This document shows, in pieces, positions 1 through 8,475 of a stretch of 64,000 bases of DNA (position 1 is its first letter; the number at the start of each line of letters is the position of its first letter). The stretch comes from Abditibacteriaceae bacterium (lineage in GTDB: Bacteria > Armatimonadota > Abditibacteriia > Abditibacteriales > Abditibacteriaceae), in contig JAFAZH010000042.1 of the NCBI GenBank assembly GCA_019239895.1, positions 1 through 64,000 on the forward strand, written 5' to 3'. Position numbers and translations under genes: made by a program. The notes beneath the pieces were generated by a model. It worked only from the letters and a program-made list of their open reading frames with translations. It had not been told where the DNA came from and did no database searches.

Positions 1-58
1 AGAGCTTGAAGTAGATTAGCACACAGACAGTAGATGGTTAATATGGTATCTTGCACAA

Positions 59-117
59 TGTATTCTCCTCGTTGGTGAGGTTGGTCGCCCTCTGATGAGG
101 AGAATGAGGAGAATACA
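59..117. repeat. 12-bp inverted repeat upstream of the recombinase remnant
   Basis: Two 12-bp arms are perfect reverse complements, TGTATTCTCCTC (59-70) and GAGGAGAATACA (106-117), separated by about 35 nt that hold further copies of the GAGGAGAAT word. It could be the end of an upstream transcript or a recombination site of the mobile element; nothing visible decides between them. The rest of positions 1-178 holds no gene that I can support. Confidence 0.5.
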
Positions 118-178
118 GCTTTCTTTTAGAGGTAGCAAGTTGAATTAAGGTAATTAGAGCAGACTCCTTACTTAGATG

Positions 179-206
179 TTGACATTATAGGAAACTATAG
201 TATGAT
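179..206 (+). promoter_or_regulatory. sigma-70-type promoter for the recombinase operon
   Basis: A perfect -35 TTGACA (179-184) is followed after 16 nt by the near-consensus -10 TATGAT (201-206). The start codon of the small ORF lies about 28 nt downstream. This is one of the best promoter matches in the window and fits strong transcription of the element's recombination genes. Confidence 0.6.
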
Positions 207-234
207 AGAAGTGAAACTATGAATAACTTTTTAT

Positions 235-414
235 ATGGATTCCAGTCCTATTCGTCCACAGCCCGCAGAGATGACATTCACCGCAACAGTTGACCCCTTT
301 GAGGACTTTTTAACGCCTGAGCAACGCTACGATGCGATTACTGATATCCTGGCTACCATTGCACTGCGAGCCTTAAAACAAGATCATGAAGACTCCGAGA
401 CCTATCACCTTTAA
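235..414 (+). CDS. small acidic protein, 59 aa, overlapping the recombinase start
   Basis: This 59-codon reading frame starts at ATG 235 just after a good promoter and ends at TAA 412-414. It overlaps the recombinase ATG at 386 by 29 nt, as expected for translational coupling. The product is acidic, with a central helix-like stretch (PEQRYDAITDILATIALRAL) and a charged C-terminus. I do not recognise a named family. The position directly ahead of a serine recombinase suggests an accessory protein of the mobile element, which is inference. No clear Shine-Dalgarno sequence precedes ATG 235, so the start is uncertain. Confidence 0.5.
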   Translation: MDSSPIRPQPAEMTFTATVDPFEDFLTPEQRYDAITDILATIALRALKQDHEDSETYHL

Positions 415-2100
415 TTCAGTGCCCAAACGCATGGCGGTCTACGCCCGTGTGAGCACGGAGGAACAAACCAAGGGTAATTACCCCAGTTGCACCTCACAGG
501 GGAAGAATTGGAAGCCGCCTGTAAAGCACATGGCTGGCGAGTTCAGCACAGTATTCATGATGATGGCTATAGTGCTGGCACCATGAAGCGTCCCGGTCTT
601 ACCGAACTGAGGCAGTTAGTGGCCTCCGGTGAGATTGATGGCATTATCTGCACCTGGTATGATCGTCTTACCCGCAGCCGTGACTTCTATATCCTTGATA
701 ATGAGTTTAAGAGTCACGGGGTGGAATTTTATACCCTGCATGATCCCACGGACACTACGACCGCCGCAGGACGGTTCATGGAGTGTATGCTGGTGGCGGC
801 TAAAACCTATGAGCGGGAGCAAACCGGAGAGAAAGTTCGCAATAAGATGCGGATGCGCCTGGAAAAGGGTATGCATCAGGGAGGTATCGTCCCCTTTGGC
901 TTCAAGATGGATGCCGAGACCAAGATACTGACTCCTGATCCTGAGAAGGTCAGCACCCTGGATCAGTTGTTTCAGGTGTATGTGGAGACGCGCTCTGATT
1001 TTGCCGTCCGCGACTGGCTCAAAGCTCATCAGATTCCAGCACCACACGGTAGTGCTATCCGGGCGATCGGTTCTATCAGCGATCTGCTGAGTAACAGGCG
1101 CTATATCGGAGAAATTGAGATCAATCGTGGCAGCAAGGGCATTGAAGGTGTTTCCGAAGCCGATGCTTATCGCATGGTGCCAGCCCCCTATGAGCCAATC
1201 GTTCCGCGTAAACTCTTTGAAATGGCCCAGGCCATTCGTCAGGAGAAAGCCGCCGAATCACCAAATCGCCGGGGCAGGCCTCGCAGTTTTAGCCAAAATC
1301 AGTGCCAGCGCGTCTTCCTGTTGCAGAGTCGCCTAACCTGTGCGGTTTGTGGCCATGCCATGACCCCCTATTACATCTCCCATAAGCCGGGGCCGGGCCG
1401 CAGATCAGCGTCCTACGTTTATTACTATATTTGTGCGCGACAGCATATAAAAGGTCGCGCCGCCTGTGGTCATAGTAACCGAGTTTTAGCGCACCAGTCC
1501 GAATCATGGGTTATCGGTGCAGTCGCCAAAATAGCTAAGGAAAAGGGCTTGATTGAAGGTGTGATTGAGGCAGCCAATAAGAAGTTGTTGAGCAATCTCC
1601 AGCCGCAGCGAGATGCCCTTACCGCTGTGGAGGAAGCTCTGAGAAAGAATCAGGAGCAGATTGAGAAAATTGTGGACACCATCACGACCGGGCAGACCGA
1701 TGGAGCACTCTTGAAGTTCCTGAACGAAAAAGCCGCCACACTGAACCTGGAGCGACAACAGCTTCGGGCCGAGCAGCGGCGTCTCAATGAGGCTCTGGCA
1801 CCGACAATAGCTGAGTTTGATACCGCCGCTTTGCAGAGCAAGCTAACGGATTTTGCTGCGGCTTCTCGCGTTGCGGAACCCCAGGAACTGCAAAGACTGA
1901 TCTGTTTCCTGGTGCGCAAAGTGGAGTGGAGTCCTGATGGGAATCACAGGATTGAGTTGTATCCCCTCAGAAAAAAGAGGGGCAGCAACCCTGTGCCACC
2001 CCTCAGTGCTCTTGAAAATAGGTTAGAAAGTAATGTATGGAGTGGCGGTCCCGACCGGATTCGAACCGGCGATCTCCTGCGTGACAGGCAGGCGCGTTAA
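386..2100 (+). pseudogene. large serine recombinase (resolvase/invertase family), split by a -1 frameshift
   Basis: Site-specific DNA recombinase of the large serine type. The N-terminal frame from ATG 386 carries the catalytic motif YARVSTEEQ (nucleophile Ser23) and continues to about position 500. Homology then continues in another frame, from ELEAACKAHGW through the resolvase core (DGIICTWYDRLTRSRDF), the recombinase domain, a zinc ribbon (CAVCGH ... C ... C, about 1340-1470) and a coiled coil (about 1560-1800). Adding one G to the GGGG run at 499-502 would restore one open frame. The last 40 or so codons run antisense through the tRNA-Asp terminator and tRNA-Asp itself, so the natural C-terminus is probably near 1965. 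The second frame alone lacks the catalytic serine, so the enzyme is inactive unless the shift is a sequencing error or ribosomes slip. Confidence 0.85.
1971..2004 (-). terminator. intrinsic terminator of tRNA-Asp
   Basis: Read on the minus strand, a G/C-rich hairpin (GAGGGG...CCCCTC with an inner GCA/TGC step) is followed by TTTTTT. It lies 40 nt downstream of tRNA-Asp. It also lies inside the apparent 3' end of the recombinase frame, which marks that end as chromosomal rather than recombinase sequence. Confidence 0.65.
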
Positions 2101-2119
2101 GCCACTACGCTACGGGACC
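2043..2119 (-). tRNA. tRNA-Asp(GTC)
   Basis: Complete cloverleaf on the minus strand. The acceptor stem GGTCCCG/CGGGACC, the anticodon loop CTGTCAC (anticodon GTC) and the T-arm GGTTCGAATCC are all present. CCA is encoded (TGG at 2043-2045 on the plus strand). The recombinase reading frame ends inside this gene in antisense, which makes it the likely integration neighbourhood of the element. Confidence 0.95.
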
Positions 2120-2186
2120 AGATTGATGAGGCCAAAGTTTAGAAGCGTCCACTTTGCCTGCTACTTTACTTTTTGTCTTAGCAGCG

Positions 2187-2259
2187 TGGGCAAGGAGGGA
2201 CTCGAACCCCCGGTAGCCACGGTGTAAACGTGGTGCTTTAGCCACTAAGCTACTCGCCC
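2187..2259 (-). tRNA. tRNA-Val(TAC)
   Basis: Complete cloverleaf on the minus strand: acceptor GGGCGAG/CTTGCCC with one G-U pair, anticodon loop TTTACAC (anticodon TAC) and T-arm GGTTCGAGTCC. CCA is not encoded. It is the second tRNA in a three-gene minus-strand cluster. About 160 nt without a gene (2260-2426) separate it from the next coding region, and I see no other feature there. Confidence 0.95.
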
Positions 2260-2426
2260 TCAAGGTTCGTCTCTCAACTCACCCGCAAATAGTAAAATTA
2301 CAATAATTTAGCGTCTGAGTCAAGGGCTGCTGCAGTTAATTCCTCTGGATCGCGGCCTATTCAACTATAAATTTGAAGCCTACTCTTTTACCTTAGCATT
2401 CCATTTGCTCATTGAGCGAATGAATT

Positions 2427-2717
2427 ATGAAAACATCAAGCTCTCATTTAACGGCTGAACAGGTGCAGGCCACTTTAGAGCGCAGCGGTCTCACGCGGCA
2501 GGAATTTGCGGCGCGTGTCGGTTGTGGTACATCACAGCTTTTCAAGTATGAAAAAGAAGGCTTGCCACCGCGCATGAACCGCGAGGTGCAGGCCAATCTG
2601 CTGCGTCTGGCTATTGAGCATGGGGTTATTCCGCAAAATGCTGGACAGCGAGCGAAGATCAACAAACTGTCCAAGAGTAGGAACACCTTACGCGGTAGGA
2701 ATGACTCAGAAGTATAA
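2427..2717 (+). CDS. small helix-turn-helix (XRE-like) DNA-binding protein
   Basis: A 96-aa protein with a helix-turn-helix fold of the Cro/XRE type: AEQVQATLERSGLTRQEFAARVGCGTSQLFKYEKEGL spans the first five helices (residues about 10-46), with the recognition helix around GTSQLFKYE. The C-terminal third is basic and probably disordered. It sits alone between tRNA-Val and tRNA-Ser on the opposite strand, so no operon partner is visible. It may be a leftover regulator of the neighbouring mobile element or a stand-alone chromosomal regulator. The DNA-binding fold is well supported, but the target is unknown. Confidence 0.7.
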   Translation: MKTSSSHLTAEQVQATLERSGLTRQEFAARVGCGTSQLFKYEKEGLPPRMNREVQANLLRLAIEHGVIPQNAGQRAKINKLSKSRNTLRGRNDSEV

Positions 2718-2781
2718 GTCTCTCCCTACATTGGTGCGGCCAATATAGTCCGCAATCGCCAATCCGAAATCCGCAATGCTC

Positions 2782-2869
2782 TGGCGGAGGGAGAGGGATT
2801 CGAACCCCCGGAGACTTGCGCCTCAACGGTTTTCAAGACCGTCGCATTCAACCGCTCTGCCATCCCTCC
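2782..2869 (-). tRNA. tRNA-Ser(TGA)
   Basis: Class II tRNA with a long variable arm. Acceptor stem GGAGGGA/TCCCTCC, anticodon loop CTTGAAA (anticodon TGA), T-arm GGTTCGAATCC and an encoded CCA (2782-2784) are present. It lies just downstream of dut on the same strand. Confidence 0.95.
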
Positions 2870-2918
2870 GAAAATAACAAAAGACCAACTTAATTTTATG
2901 CAACTTCCTCACCGGCTG

Positions 2919-3398
2919 CTATGGTGAATCCCCGGCTTCAACCTTGTGCCCGGTGTGTCCGAAGCCACCCGCGCCGCGTGATGTCTCGTCAAGGTCGGCC
3001 ACAACTTCTATCTGGGCTTGCTCCACCCTGGCAATGACCATCTGGGCGATACGATCACCCCGATGCACGTAAAAGGGAGCCTGTCCGAAGTTGGAGAGAA
3101 TAATCTTCACCTCACCACGATAATCCGCATCTATGGTGCCAGGCGTGTTGAGCAGGGTAATCCCATGCTTGATCGCCAAACCAGAGCGCGGGCGCATTTG
3201 AGCTTCGTAACCCAAAGGCACTGCGATAGAGAAACCGGTGGGTATTAAGGCTGTTTCGCCAGGCTGCAGCATCCGATCTTCGGCAGCGCGCACATCCATG
3301 CCCGATGCGCCTGCTGTCTGGTAGGCAGGCAATTCTAAATCCTCGCTGCCAGACTCCCGTTTTAGCAAGATGGTGATAGGCGCGTCACTCATGGTCAT
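2919..3398 (-). CDS. dut: deoxyuridine 5'-triphosphate nucleotidohydrolase (dUTPase)
   Basis: Hydrolyses dUTP to dUMP and pyrophosphate, keeping uracil out of DNA and supplying dUMP for dTMP synthesis. All five trimeric dUTPase motifs are present in order: AGASGMDVRA, PRSGLA, GTIDADYRGE (catalytic Asp and sugar-stacking Tyr), RGDRIAQMV and the Gly-rich C-terminal arm RGAGGFGHTG. The 159-aa length is normal for the family. The gene begins 9 nt after the stop of the upstream DUF4446-like gene and is probably co-transcribed with it. An ATG two codons downstream (3392) is an equally possible start. Confidence 0.95.
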   Translation of the reverse strand: MTMSDAPITILLKRESGSEDLELPAYQTAGASGMDVRAAEDRMLQPGETALIPTGFSIAVPLGYEAQMRPRSGLAIKHGITLLNTPGTIDADYRGEVKIILSNFGQAPFYVHRGDRIAQMVIARVEQAQIEVVADLDETSRGAGGFGHTGHKVEAGDSP

Positions 3399-3407
3399 GC
3401 AACACTC

Positions 3408-3959
3408 TTAGCGCGAAATCAAGCGGCGCTTGCCGTTTAAAGTTGGAGTAGGCATAGTCTCACCATCGGCCACGCCACCTTCCAAGGCCATCTGCAAGGC
3501 GGAAGTTTCTTCATCGGTGAGACCCTGCTCGGTTTGGCCACCTACCACAGCCTTGCCATAACAGCGGCCATCGTGACGGCCAAATAACCCGGTAATCAAT
3601 GCGCCATTATTGCGGCCATCCAGTAAAGCAATGGAGAACGACTGCTTGCCGCTTACATCGCCATAGGCATCATAACGCACGAGGCCAACCCGCTGCACAC
3701 AACCACGCAAATCGCCACTGAGAGTATCAAAGCGGGTCTCTAATTCATCGCCACGCTGTAGGGCACTCTTGCTTTCTTCCAGGCAGCGGCGCAGCATGGC
3801 TTCCAGGTCTTCTCCGGTCGGGCCAGTCAGTAACGAGCGCAATTGCCTGCGCATATAACCTAAGCGCGCATTGAAGCCGATGAGAATGCCAAATTGTATC
3901 AGGACAAGAACCGCGAGACCGATGATAATCTCGGTTTGGTAGGGCTTAATAAAATCCAT
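3408..3959 (-). CDS. DUF4446 family membrane-anchored protein
   Basis: A 183-aa protein with one N-terminal transmembrane helix (residues about 11-29), a coiled-coil stretch (about 55-80) and a C-terminal conserved domain carrying the family hallmark VGLVRYDAYGDVSGKQSFSI followed by LLDGRNNGALIT. This matches DUF4446, a family of unknown function usually found in Gram-positive bacteria. It lies between secF and dut on the same strand with short gaps (25 and 9 nt), so it is probably part of a secDF-DUF4446-dut transcript. No enzymatic residues are recognisable. Confidence 0.8.
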   Translation of the reverse strand: MDFIKPYQTEIIIGLAVLVLIQFGILIGFNARLGYMRRQLRSLLTGPTGEDLEAMLRRCLEESKSALQRGDELETRFDTLSGDLRGCVQRVGLVRYDAYGDVSGKQSFSIALLDGRNNGALITGLFGRHDGRCYGKAVVGGQTEQGLTDEETSALQMALEGGVADGETMPTPTLNGKRRLISR

Positions 3960-3984
3960 AGCAACAATGAGGGGAGTAGGTCAA

Positions 3985-5334
3985 TTAAAAACGCCGTTTG
4001 GCGCGGGCTTTACGCGAGGCCGCTGCTCTGGCCGGGGTAGAAGTCGCTGATTCTCCAGATTCCGTCGAGATCGGAGAGTTAATCACTGAACCGGAATCTG
4101 AAGCCGCGCTTGCGGTTCCCGCTGCCGTGGCATCGCTTGGTAATACGGAAGTCACGGCCCCTTCGGTTGGACGGGGGGCCGTATCCCGCGCCGCGACGCT
4201 GGCTCCATTGGTAACGCGCGGCGATGTTGCTAACCCTGGCCGATTGACCCCGGCAAAGGCAGGCTGTGAGGCACGTTGGCCTGGTGCTGTGTCACGCACT
4301 GTTACCGTACGGCCTGGGCCGCGCACCGCGCCACGAGCGGCCCGCGCTGCCGCCGCTTTTTTCTCGTCCCAGCTATGCCAGGCTGTCAATACCATTGAAG
4401 CGTTGAAAATCGAAGAGTAAAGACCGGAAGTGATACCGACTAACATGGCTAAGACGAAGTTGTAAATACTCTCGCCGCCTAAAAGCAAAAGGGCGAAAAG
4501 CATGATTAACACCGTCAAGCCCGTGTTAATGGAGCGGCTCATGGTCTCCAACAAGGAATCGTTGACAATGGTATTGAATGGTTCCTTGCGCCGGGCGCGC
4601 AGGTTCTCGCGGATGCGGTCGAAAATAACCACGCTGTCGTTAATGGAGTAACCAACCACTGTCAAAAGCGCGGCGATAAAAGAGCCGTCTACTTCCACGC
4701 GCGGATCAATTTTACCGATGAGGGCGAAGAGACCAACCAGCACTAACACGTCATGTACCAGGGCCAGGATGCCCGCTACGGCATAGCGTAGGCCATCGCC
4801 CGCGAAGTTATAGCGAATATAAATCCAGAGGGCGATCAGCAAAACGCCCAGCAATACGCCATTGATGGCATTGCGCCGCAACTCTTCCCCAATCACCGGG
4901 CCAACCAACTGGCGACCTAAGAGGATACCCGGATCAGTGGCAAGTTGGGGGCGTCCTTGAGAATCCTTGCCGCTTAACTGCTGCGCGAGAGCTTCGCGCA
5001 CCATCCGATCCTGAGAGCGCAATTCGTCATCGCCCCGCGCATCAGTTGCCACCACGAGGGCGTTGCCGCCCGCAATTTGAAGCCGCGCGCCGCGCAGACC
5101 CTTTTGATCTAATTGGCCGCGCACCTGGGTGATGTAAGCCGCTTCCTGCCCCGCTGCCGGACGCTTATCATAGGGGATGCGGTATTGCAATTGGCCGCCG
5201 CCCTTGAAATCAATGCCCAGGTTCAGGCCGAACATGATCCACGAGGCCATGCCGATGAGAATAACGGCGAGCGAAATGCCAAACCACAAATTTTGTTTGC
5301 CGACTAAATCAATGTTTCTACCGCGAAAATTCAT
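3985..5334 (-). CDS. secF: protein translocase subunit SecF
   Basis: With SecD it uses the proton gradient to pull secreted proteins across the inner membrane after SecYEG. Six membrane helices are recognisable: TM1 at about residues 17-35, then the short periplasmic domain beginning GIDFKGGGQLQYRIP. A cluster of helices follows, including YAVAGILALVHDVLVLVG and VVGYSINDSVVIFDRIREN, the classic SecF signature. The protein is 449 aa, clearly longer than usual (about 300-320). The excess is a hydrophilic Ala/Ser/Thr/Arg-rich cytoplasmic tail of roughly 125 residues with no known domain. It is downstream of secD with a 78-nt gap. Confidence 0.95.
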   Translation of the reverse strand: MNFRGRNIDLVGKQNLWFGISLAVILIGMASWIMFGLNLGIDFKGGGQLQYRIPYDKRPAAGQEAAYITQVRGQLDQKGLRGARLQIAGGNALVVATDARGDDELRSQDRMVREALAQQLSGKDSQGRPQLATDPGILLGRQLVGPVIGEELRRNAINGVLLGVLLIALWIYIRYNFAGDGLRYAVAGILALVHDVLVLVGLFALIGKIDPRVEVDGSFIAALLTVVGYSINDSVVIFDRIRENLRARRKEPFNTIVNDSLLETMSRSINTGLTVLIMLFALLLLGGESIYNFVLAMLVGITSGLYSSIFNASMVLTAWHSWDEKKAAAARAARGAVRGPGRTVTVRDTAPGQRASQPAFAGVNRPGLATSPRVTNGASVAARDTAPRPTEGAVTSVLPSDATAAGTASAASDSGSVINSPISTESGESATSTPARAAASRKARAKRRF

Positions 5335-5412
5335 AACTCACTTCTTCTAAAACCCCATAATGTCGGAGCCGCTTGTTTTTGGTAACAGCTCCCACATGGA
5401 TTGATGTATAGT

Positions 5413-7467
5413 TTAGCGGCTCTGCGTGGCAAGTGCCGTAGCGCGGGCCACCGGGCGGGCGAACAGTCCCTTGTTGCGCTCTCCTAAGCCTGCTGCGCTC
5501 CACATAAATAAGCGCGTCACGCTGATAGCCGAGAATAGGCTGAGTAGCACGCCAATGCCCAACGTGAGGGCAAAACCCTTGACCGGGCCTGTGCCCAAAT
5601 AAAACAACACTAGAGCCGCAATGAGAGTCGTGACGTGGCTATCGAGGATAGCCGTCCAGGCACGGGAGAAGGCGGCACGTAGGGCAGCGGCAAAGGTGGG
5701 CTGTATCGCCATTTCTTCGCGCAATCGCTCAAAGACCAGAATGTTGGTATCCAGTGACATCGCTATGGCTAGCAGGAAGCCAGCAATACCGGGTAGGGTG
5801 AGGGTGCCGCCGAGCAGAATAAAGAAAGCCAGGTTCAAGATGCAATAAATCACCAGGGCGAAGTTAGCCAGCAAACCGGGCAGTCGGTAGAAGGCCAGCA
5901 TAAAGACCGCCACCGCTGCGATACCGACCAGACCAGCACGCACGCTCTTAATTAAGGAATCGGTGCCGAGCGTTGCGGAAACGGTGCGATTTTCTACTAC
6001 ATCAATCGGGGCGGGCAGGGCACCGGAGTTGAGCAGGAGGGCCAAGCCCCTCGCTTCCTCCATATCCTTAAAGCCGCCAGAAATCTGGCCGCTGCCACCC
6101 GTGATGGGGCTTTCAATATTGGGGGCTGAAATGCAACGTTCATCTAAAAAGATGGGCATGATGCGGCCCACGTATTTGGTCGTCGCCTCGCCGAACTTAG
6201 CTGCGCCAGAGCCTTGTAACTCAAAGAAAACCGCCGGGCCTTTTTCGGTCGAGCCGACGGTGGAAGTGGGCTTAACATCAGCACCGGAAATAATCAATTC
6301 CGACTTCTGGCGAGCCACCGCAGCGGGCACCGGATTACCCTTGTCATCGGTAAAGGTCGTGTTTTGACCGGTATGATCGGCCATCGCGTGCCAACCCTGG
6401 GGCAGTAGGCGGATTTCCATTTGCGCGGTTTTACCAATTACGTCCACGGCCTTTTGGGGATCGTTGACGCCAGGTAACTGCACGATAATGCGGTTGGTGC
6501 CCTGCTGCTGAATCAAAGGTTCGCTGACGCCCAATTTATCCACGCGAGAGCGCACAATCTCGACCGTGCGCTGCATCAACTCACCGGAATAGCTACCGCC
6601 CGCATTAACCAAGTGGGCACCTCGCTCACCCATTGCGGCTTCGGGGTCGAAGAACTGTGGGTCGTGCGCTTCGGTAAATTTGGCATCCGGCAACGCCGTC
6701 TTGAGTGCATTCTGAATCGCCTGGCGCTGTGCGTCGAATTCGGCCCGGTCTTTGGCCTGGGTGCGGACTTCCAATACATTTTGATCCGGCACTAAATTGA
6801 CATCTACCTGGTTCAGCCCCGCCACCTGGGAAGACTTGGCGAGCGCATCGCGGACTTGCGTTGCGAACTGATCACGCGCATCCGGGTCGTTGCCCAGCTT
6901 TTTATCAAAGTTGTAAGTAAACAGGGCGCGGCGCACCTGCAAAACGAGGTTAACACCGCCCTGCAAGTCGAGGCCCAATTTAATGGCTGGAAAGGTGTTG
7001 CCGTCACGCTGGCGGATGGGAAAAACCGCGTATTGGCCCACTGTGGCGAGAGGCGCGGGCGGCAATTCGTCAATTTTAGCTTGCGAAGCGGGGTCGAGCG
7101 TCACGCCTTTAAATGTTTTACCCAGCGCCGCTACGATGCGATTAGCGCGGGTTGTAGCCTGGGCACGCGTGGCGGCGCGATCCGTGATAGTCGCTTTGGT
7201 GCCCGCATTCGCACCGGTGCCTTCCACAACTGTCAGGTCGCCAGGGAGCCTCTCCCCGGTGCTGAATTCTTTGAGTAGGGCTTTGTTGGCTTCATCGCCA
7301 ACTTTCTTGGTGGAGCCAACTAATTGTTGGAATGGCTTGGGGGCGGTGAGAGTCAGGGCATACTCTTGCTCTTGAGGCCGGGGGCCGAAGGGATAAAAGA
7401 TAATAGCCAGGCTGACTAAAACTAATAAAGCTAAACCCAGATATTGAACAGGACGACTTCGTAACAT
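5413..7467 (-). CDS. secD: protein translocase subunit SecD
   Basis: Partner of SecF in the accessory translocase. I place the start at ATG 7467, preceded by AGGAG with 6-nt spacing, rather than 24 nt upstream; this gives 684 aa. TM1 is at residues about 8-24. The large periplasmic P1 domain starts with KLGLDLQGGVNLVLQV, a SecD hallmark. The head ends near NSGALPAPIDVVENRTVSAT, where the substrate-binding loop lies. TM2-TM6 include GFLLAIAMSLDTNILVFERL with the conserved Asp of the proton pathway. The SecD head contains extra segments compared with short homologues. Confidence 0.95.
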   Translation of the reverse strand: MLRSRPVQYLGLALLVLVSLAIIFYPFGPRPQEQEYALTLTAPKPFQQLVGSTKKVGDEANKALLKEFSTGERLPGDLTVVEGTGANAGTKATITDRAATRAQATTRANRIVAALGKTFKGVTLDPASQAKIDELPPAPLATVGQYAVFPIRQRDGNTFPAIKLGLDLQGGVNLVLQVRRALFTYNFDKKLGNDPDARDQFATQVRDALAKSSQVAGLNQVDVNLVPDQNVLEVRTQAKDRAEFDAQRQAIQNALKTALPDAKFTEAHDPQFFDPEAAMGERGAHLVNAGGSYSGELMQRTVEIVRSRVDKLGVSEPLIQQQGTNRIIVQLPGVNDPQKAVDVIGKTAQMEIRLLPQGWHAMADHTGQNTTFTDDKGNPVPAAVARQKSELIISGADVKPTSTVGSTEKGPAVFFELQGSGAAKFGEATTKYVGRIMPIFLDERCISAPNIESPITGGSGQISGGFKDMEEARGLALLLNSGALPAPIDVVENRTVSATLGTDSLIKSVRAGLVGIAAVAVFMLAFYRLPGLLANFALVIYCILNLAFFILLGGTLTLPGIAGFLLAIAMSLDTNILVFERLREEMAIQPTFAAALRAAFSRAWTAILDSHVTTLIAALVLFYLGTGPVKGFALTLGIGVLLSLFSAISVTRLFMWSAAGLGERNKGLFARPVARATALATQSR

Positions 7468-7554
7468 GAATACTCCTCTTTGCAGACGCAAAGATTATTT
7501 ATACCGCCGTTCGCCTGCGCGGTCAATGAAACGCCTCACATCAGGAACATCTAA

Positions 7555-7700
7555 TTTATTTAGCAGGAAGACAGGGAATGAAGAAAACAGGAGAAAAGAG
7601 AGAGGTGGCAGCTCACTATGTGACATTCAGCCATGTATATAGCTTGTTTTGCCTGGTTAACTTCCTGGTTTCAAATTTTCTTGCTCTCCTGCTAAAAATA
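7555..7700. repeat. intergenic paired repeat, TAGCAGGAA family (copy 1)
   Basis: Left arm ATTTAGCAGGAAGACAGGG (7557-7575) and right arm TTGCTCTCCTGCTAAAAATA (7681-7700) are imperfect reverse complements with about 105 nt between them. The same arms occur at about 9030-9290, 13365-13600 and 37105-37260. The copy fills most of the gene-free stretch between secD and the next gene. Confidence 0.6.
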
Positions 7701-7739
7701 TTGAGTGCTCCTGCCTACAGCCGCATGGGAATTACAGCG

Positions 7740-8336
7740 TTAATGGAACAGAGATACGGAGGAATGACGCAGATGCAGAGCATAGGTTCGCATTTGGGCG
7801 ACACGAAGTTCGCTATGTGGTAGAGCAAAGTGGAGGGCAACTCCCAACGAAAGCGCGGCCCCCACCAGGAGATAAACGCGTGAGGGTGCTTCCCGCAGTG
7901 AGAACCAGTAGGGCACCACAATAATTTTATGACTGCGCGAGCCAACACAATCCCAGAAAAGATGGCTGCCGATGCCAATGCTCAGCCCCATGAAAATCAA
8001 TGAGTAGGGTAGTGTCCTGGTTGATGGCAACTGTATAGAGCCTAATAACAGGAGGAGGGGTAAGAGCGGCGAATGCGTCAGCCAGTTGCGATGCGACGCT
8101 GGCCCTAACAGCAGCACATCCCAATCGGGCAGGGGATAGTGCAAAAACTTGAGTAAGCCTTTTTTTGACCAGGCATCGGGGATAAAAAAAAGAGCGGACG
8201 AACCGAGCATTAAGGGAATGTCAAATTCCGGGTGGCGCAACCAGAGCAGGGCATCGCCGTTGCGAATGATGCCCAGCGCGACCGCAAAGGCCATCGCTGC
8301 TGAAAAATGCCAGGCTCCCGCCAGAAGATAGGACAT
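7740..8336 (-). CDS. membrane-bound metal-dependent hydrolase, YdjM/DUF457-like
   Basis: A 198-aa integral membrane protein with four or five hydrophobic helices. It has the residues typical of the YdjM-type family: PDWDVLLLGPASHRNWLTHS, carrying Asp and His residues expected to bind metal, and SHLFWD further on. Family members are annotated as LexA-induced inner-membrane hydrolases, but no substrate has been established. The gene stands alone: convergence with upstream genes and repeat arrays on both sides make it monocistronic. The C-terminal 40 residues are polar and poorly conserved in appearance. Confidence 0.65.
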   Translation of the reverse strand: MSYLLAGAWHFSAAMAFAVALGIIRNGDALLWLRHPEFDIPLMLGSSALFFIPDAWSKKGLLKFLHYPLPDWDVLLLGPASHRNWLTHSPLLPLLLLLGSIQLPSTRTLPYSLIFMGLSIGIGSHLFWDCVGSRSHKIIVVPYWFSLREAPSRVYLLVGAALSLGVALHFALPHSELRVAQMRTYALHLRHSSVSLFH

Positions 8337-8342
8337 TGTTCT

Positions 8343-8475
8343 AGGTAGTCGGTGGTCGGTAGCCAGTTGTCGGTAGTCGGTAGTCGGTTGTCGGTGTGGA
8401 AGACCTGATTAAAAGGACTTCGTTAGCCTTTGGTTTTCCTCAACCGGCTACTGGCTACCGACCACCGACTACCAA
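8343..8475. repeat. paired inverted array of GTCGGTA words
   Basis: The left arm (8343-8396) consists of about six imperfect copies of the word GTCGGTA. The right arm (8441-8475) contains their reverse complements. The best matching 24-nt block begins GGTAGTCGGTGGTCGGTAGC at 8344 and pairs perfectly with the right arm. The spacer is about 45 nt. The right arm ends at the stop codon of the RlpA-like gene, so the element may serve as its transcript end. Confidence 0.75.

Noticed and set aside
2735..2775. AATCCGCAATCGCCAATCC tandem words before tRNA-Ser
   Set aside because: It resembles one arm of the tandem-word repeats, but I could not find a complementary arm nearby, so I do not list it as an element.
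7578..7823. 81-aa plus-strand reading frame after secD
   Set aside because: It lies across a repeat element and the end of the oppositely oriented hydrolase gene, with no domain; judged non-coding.
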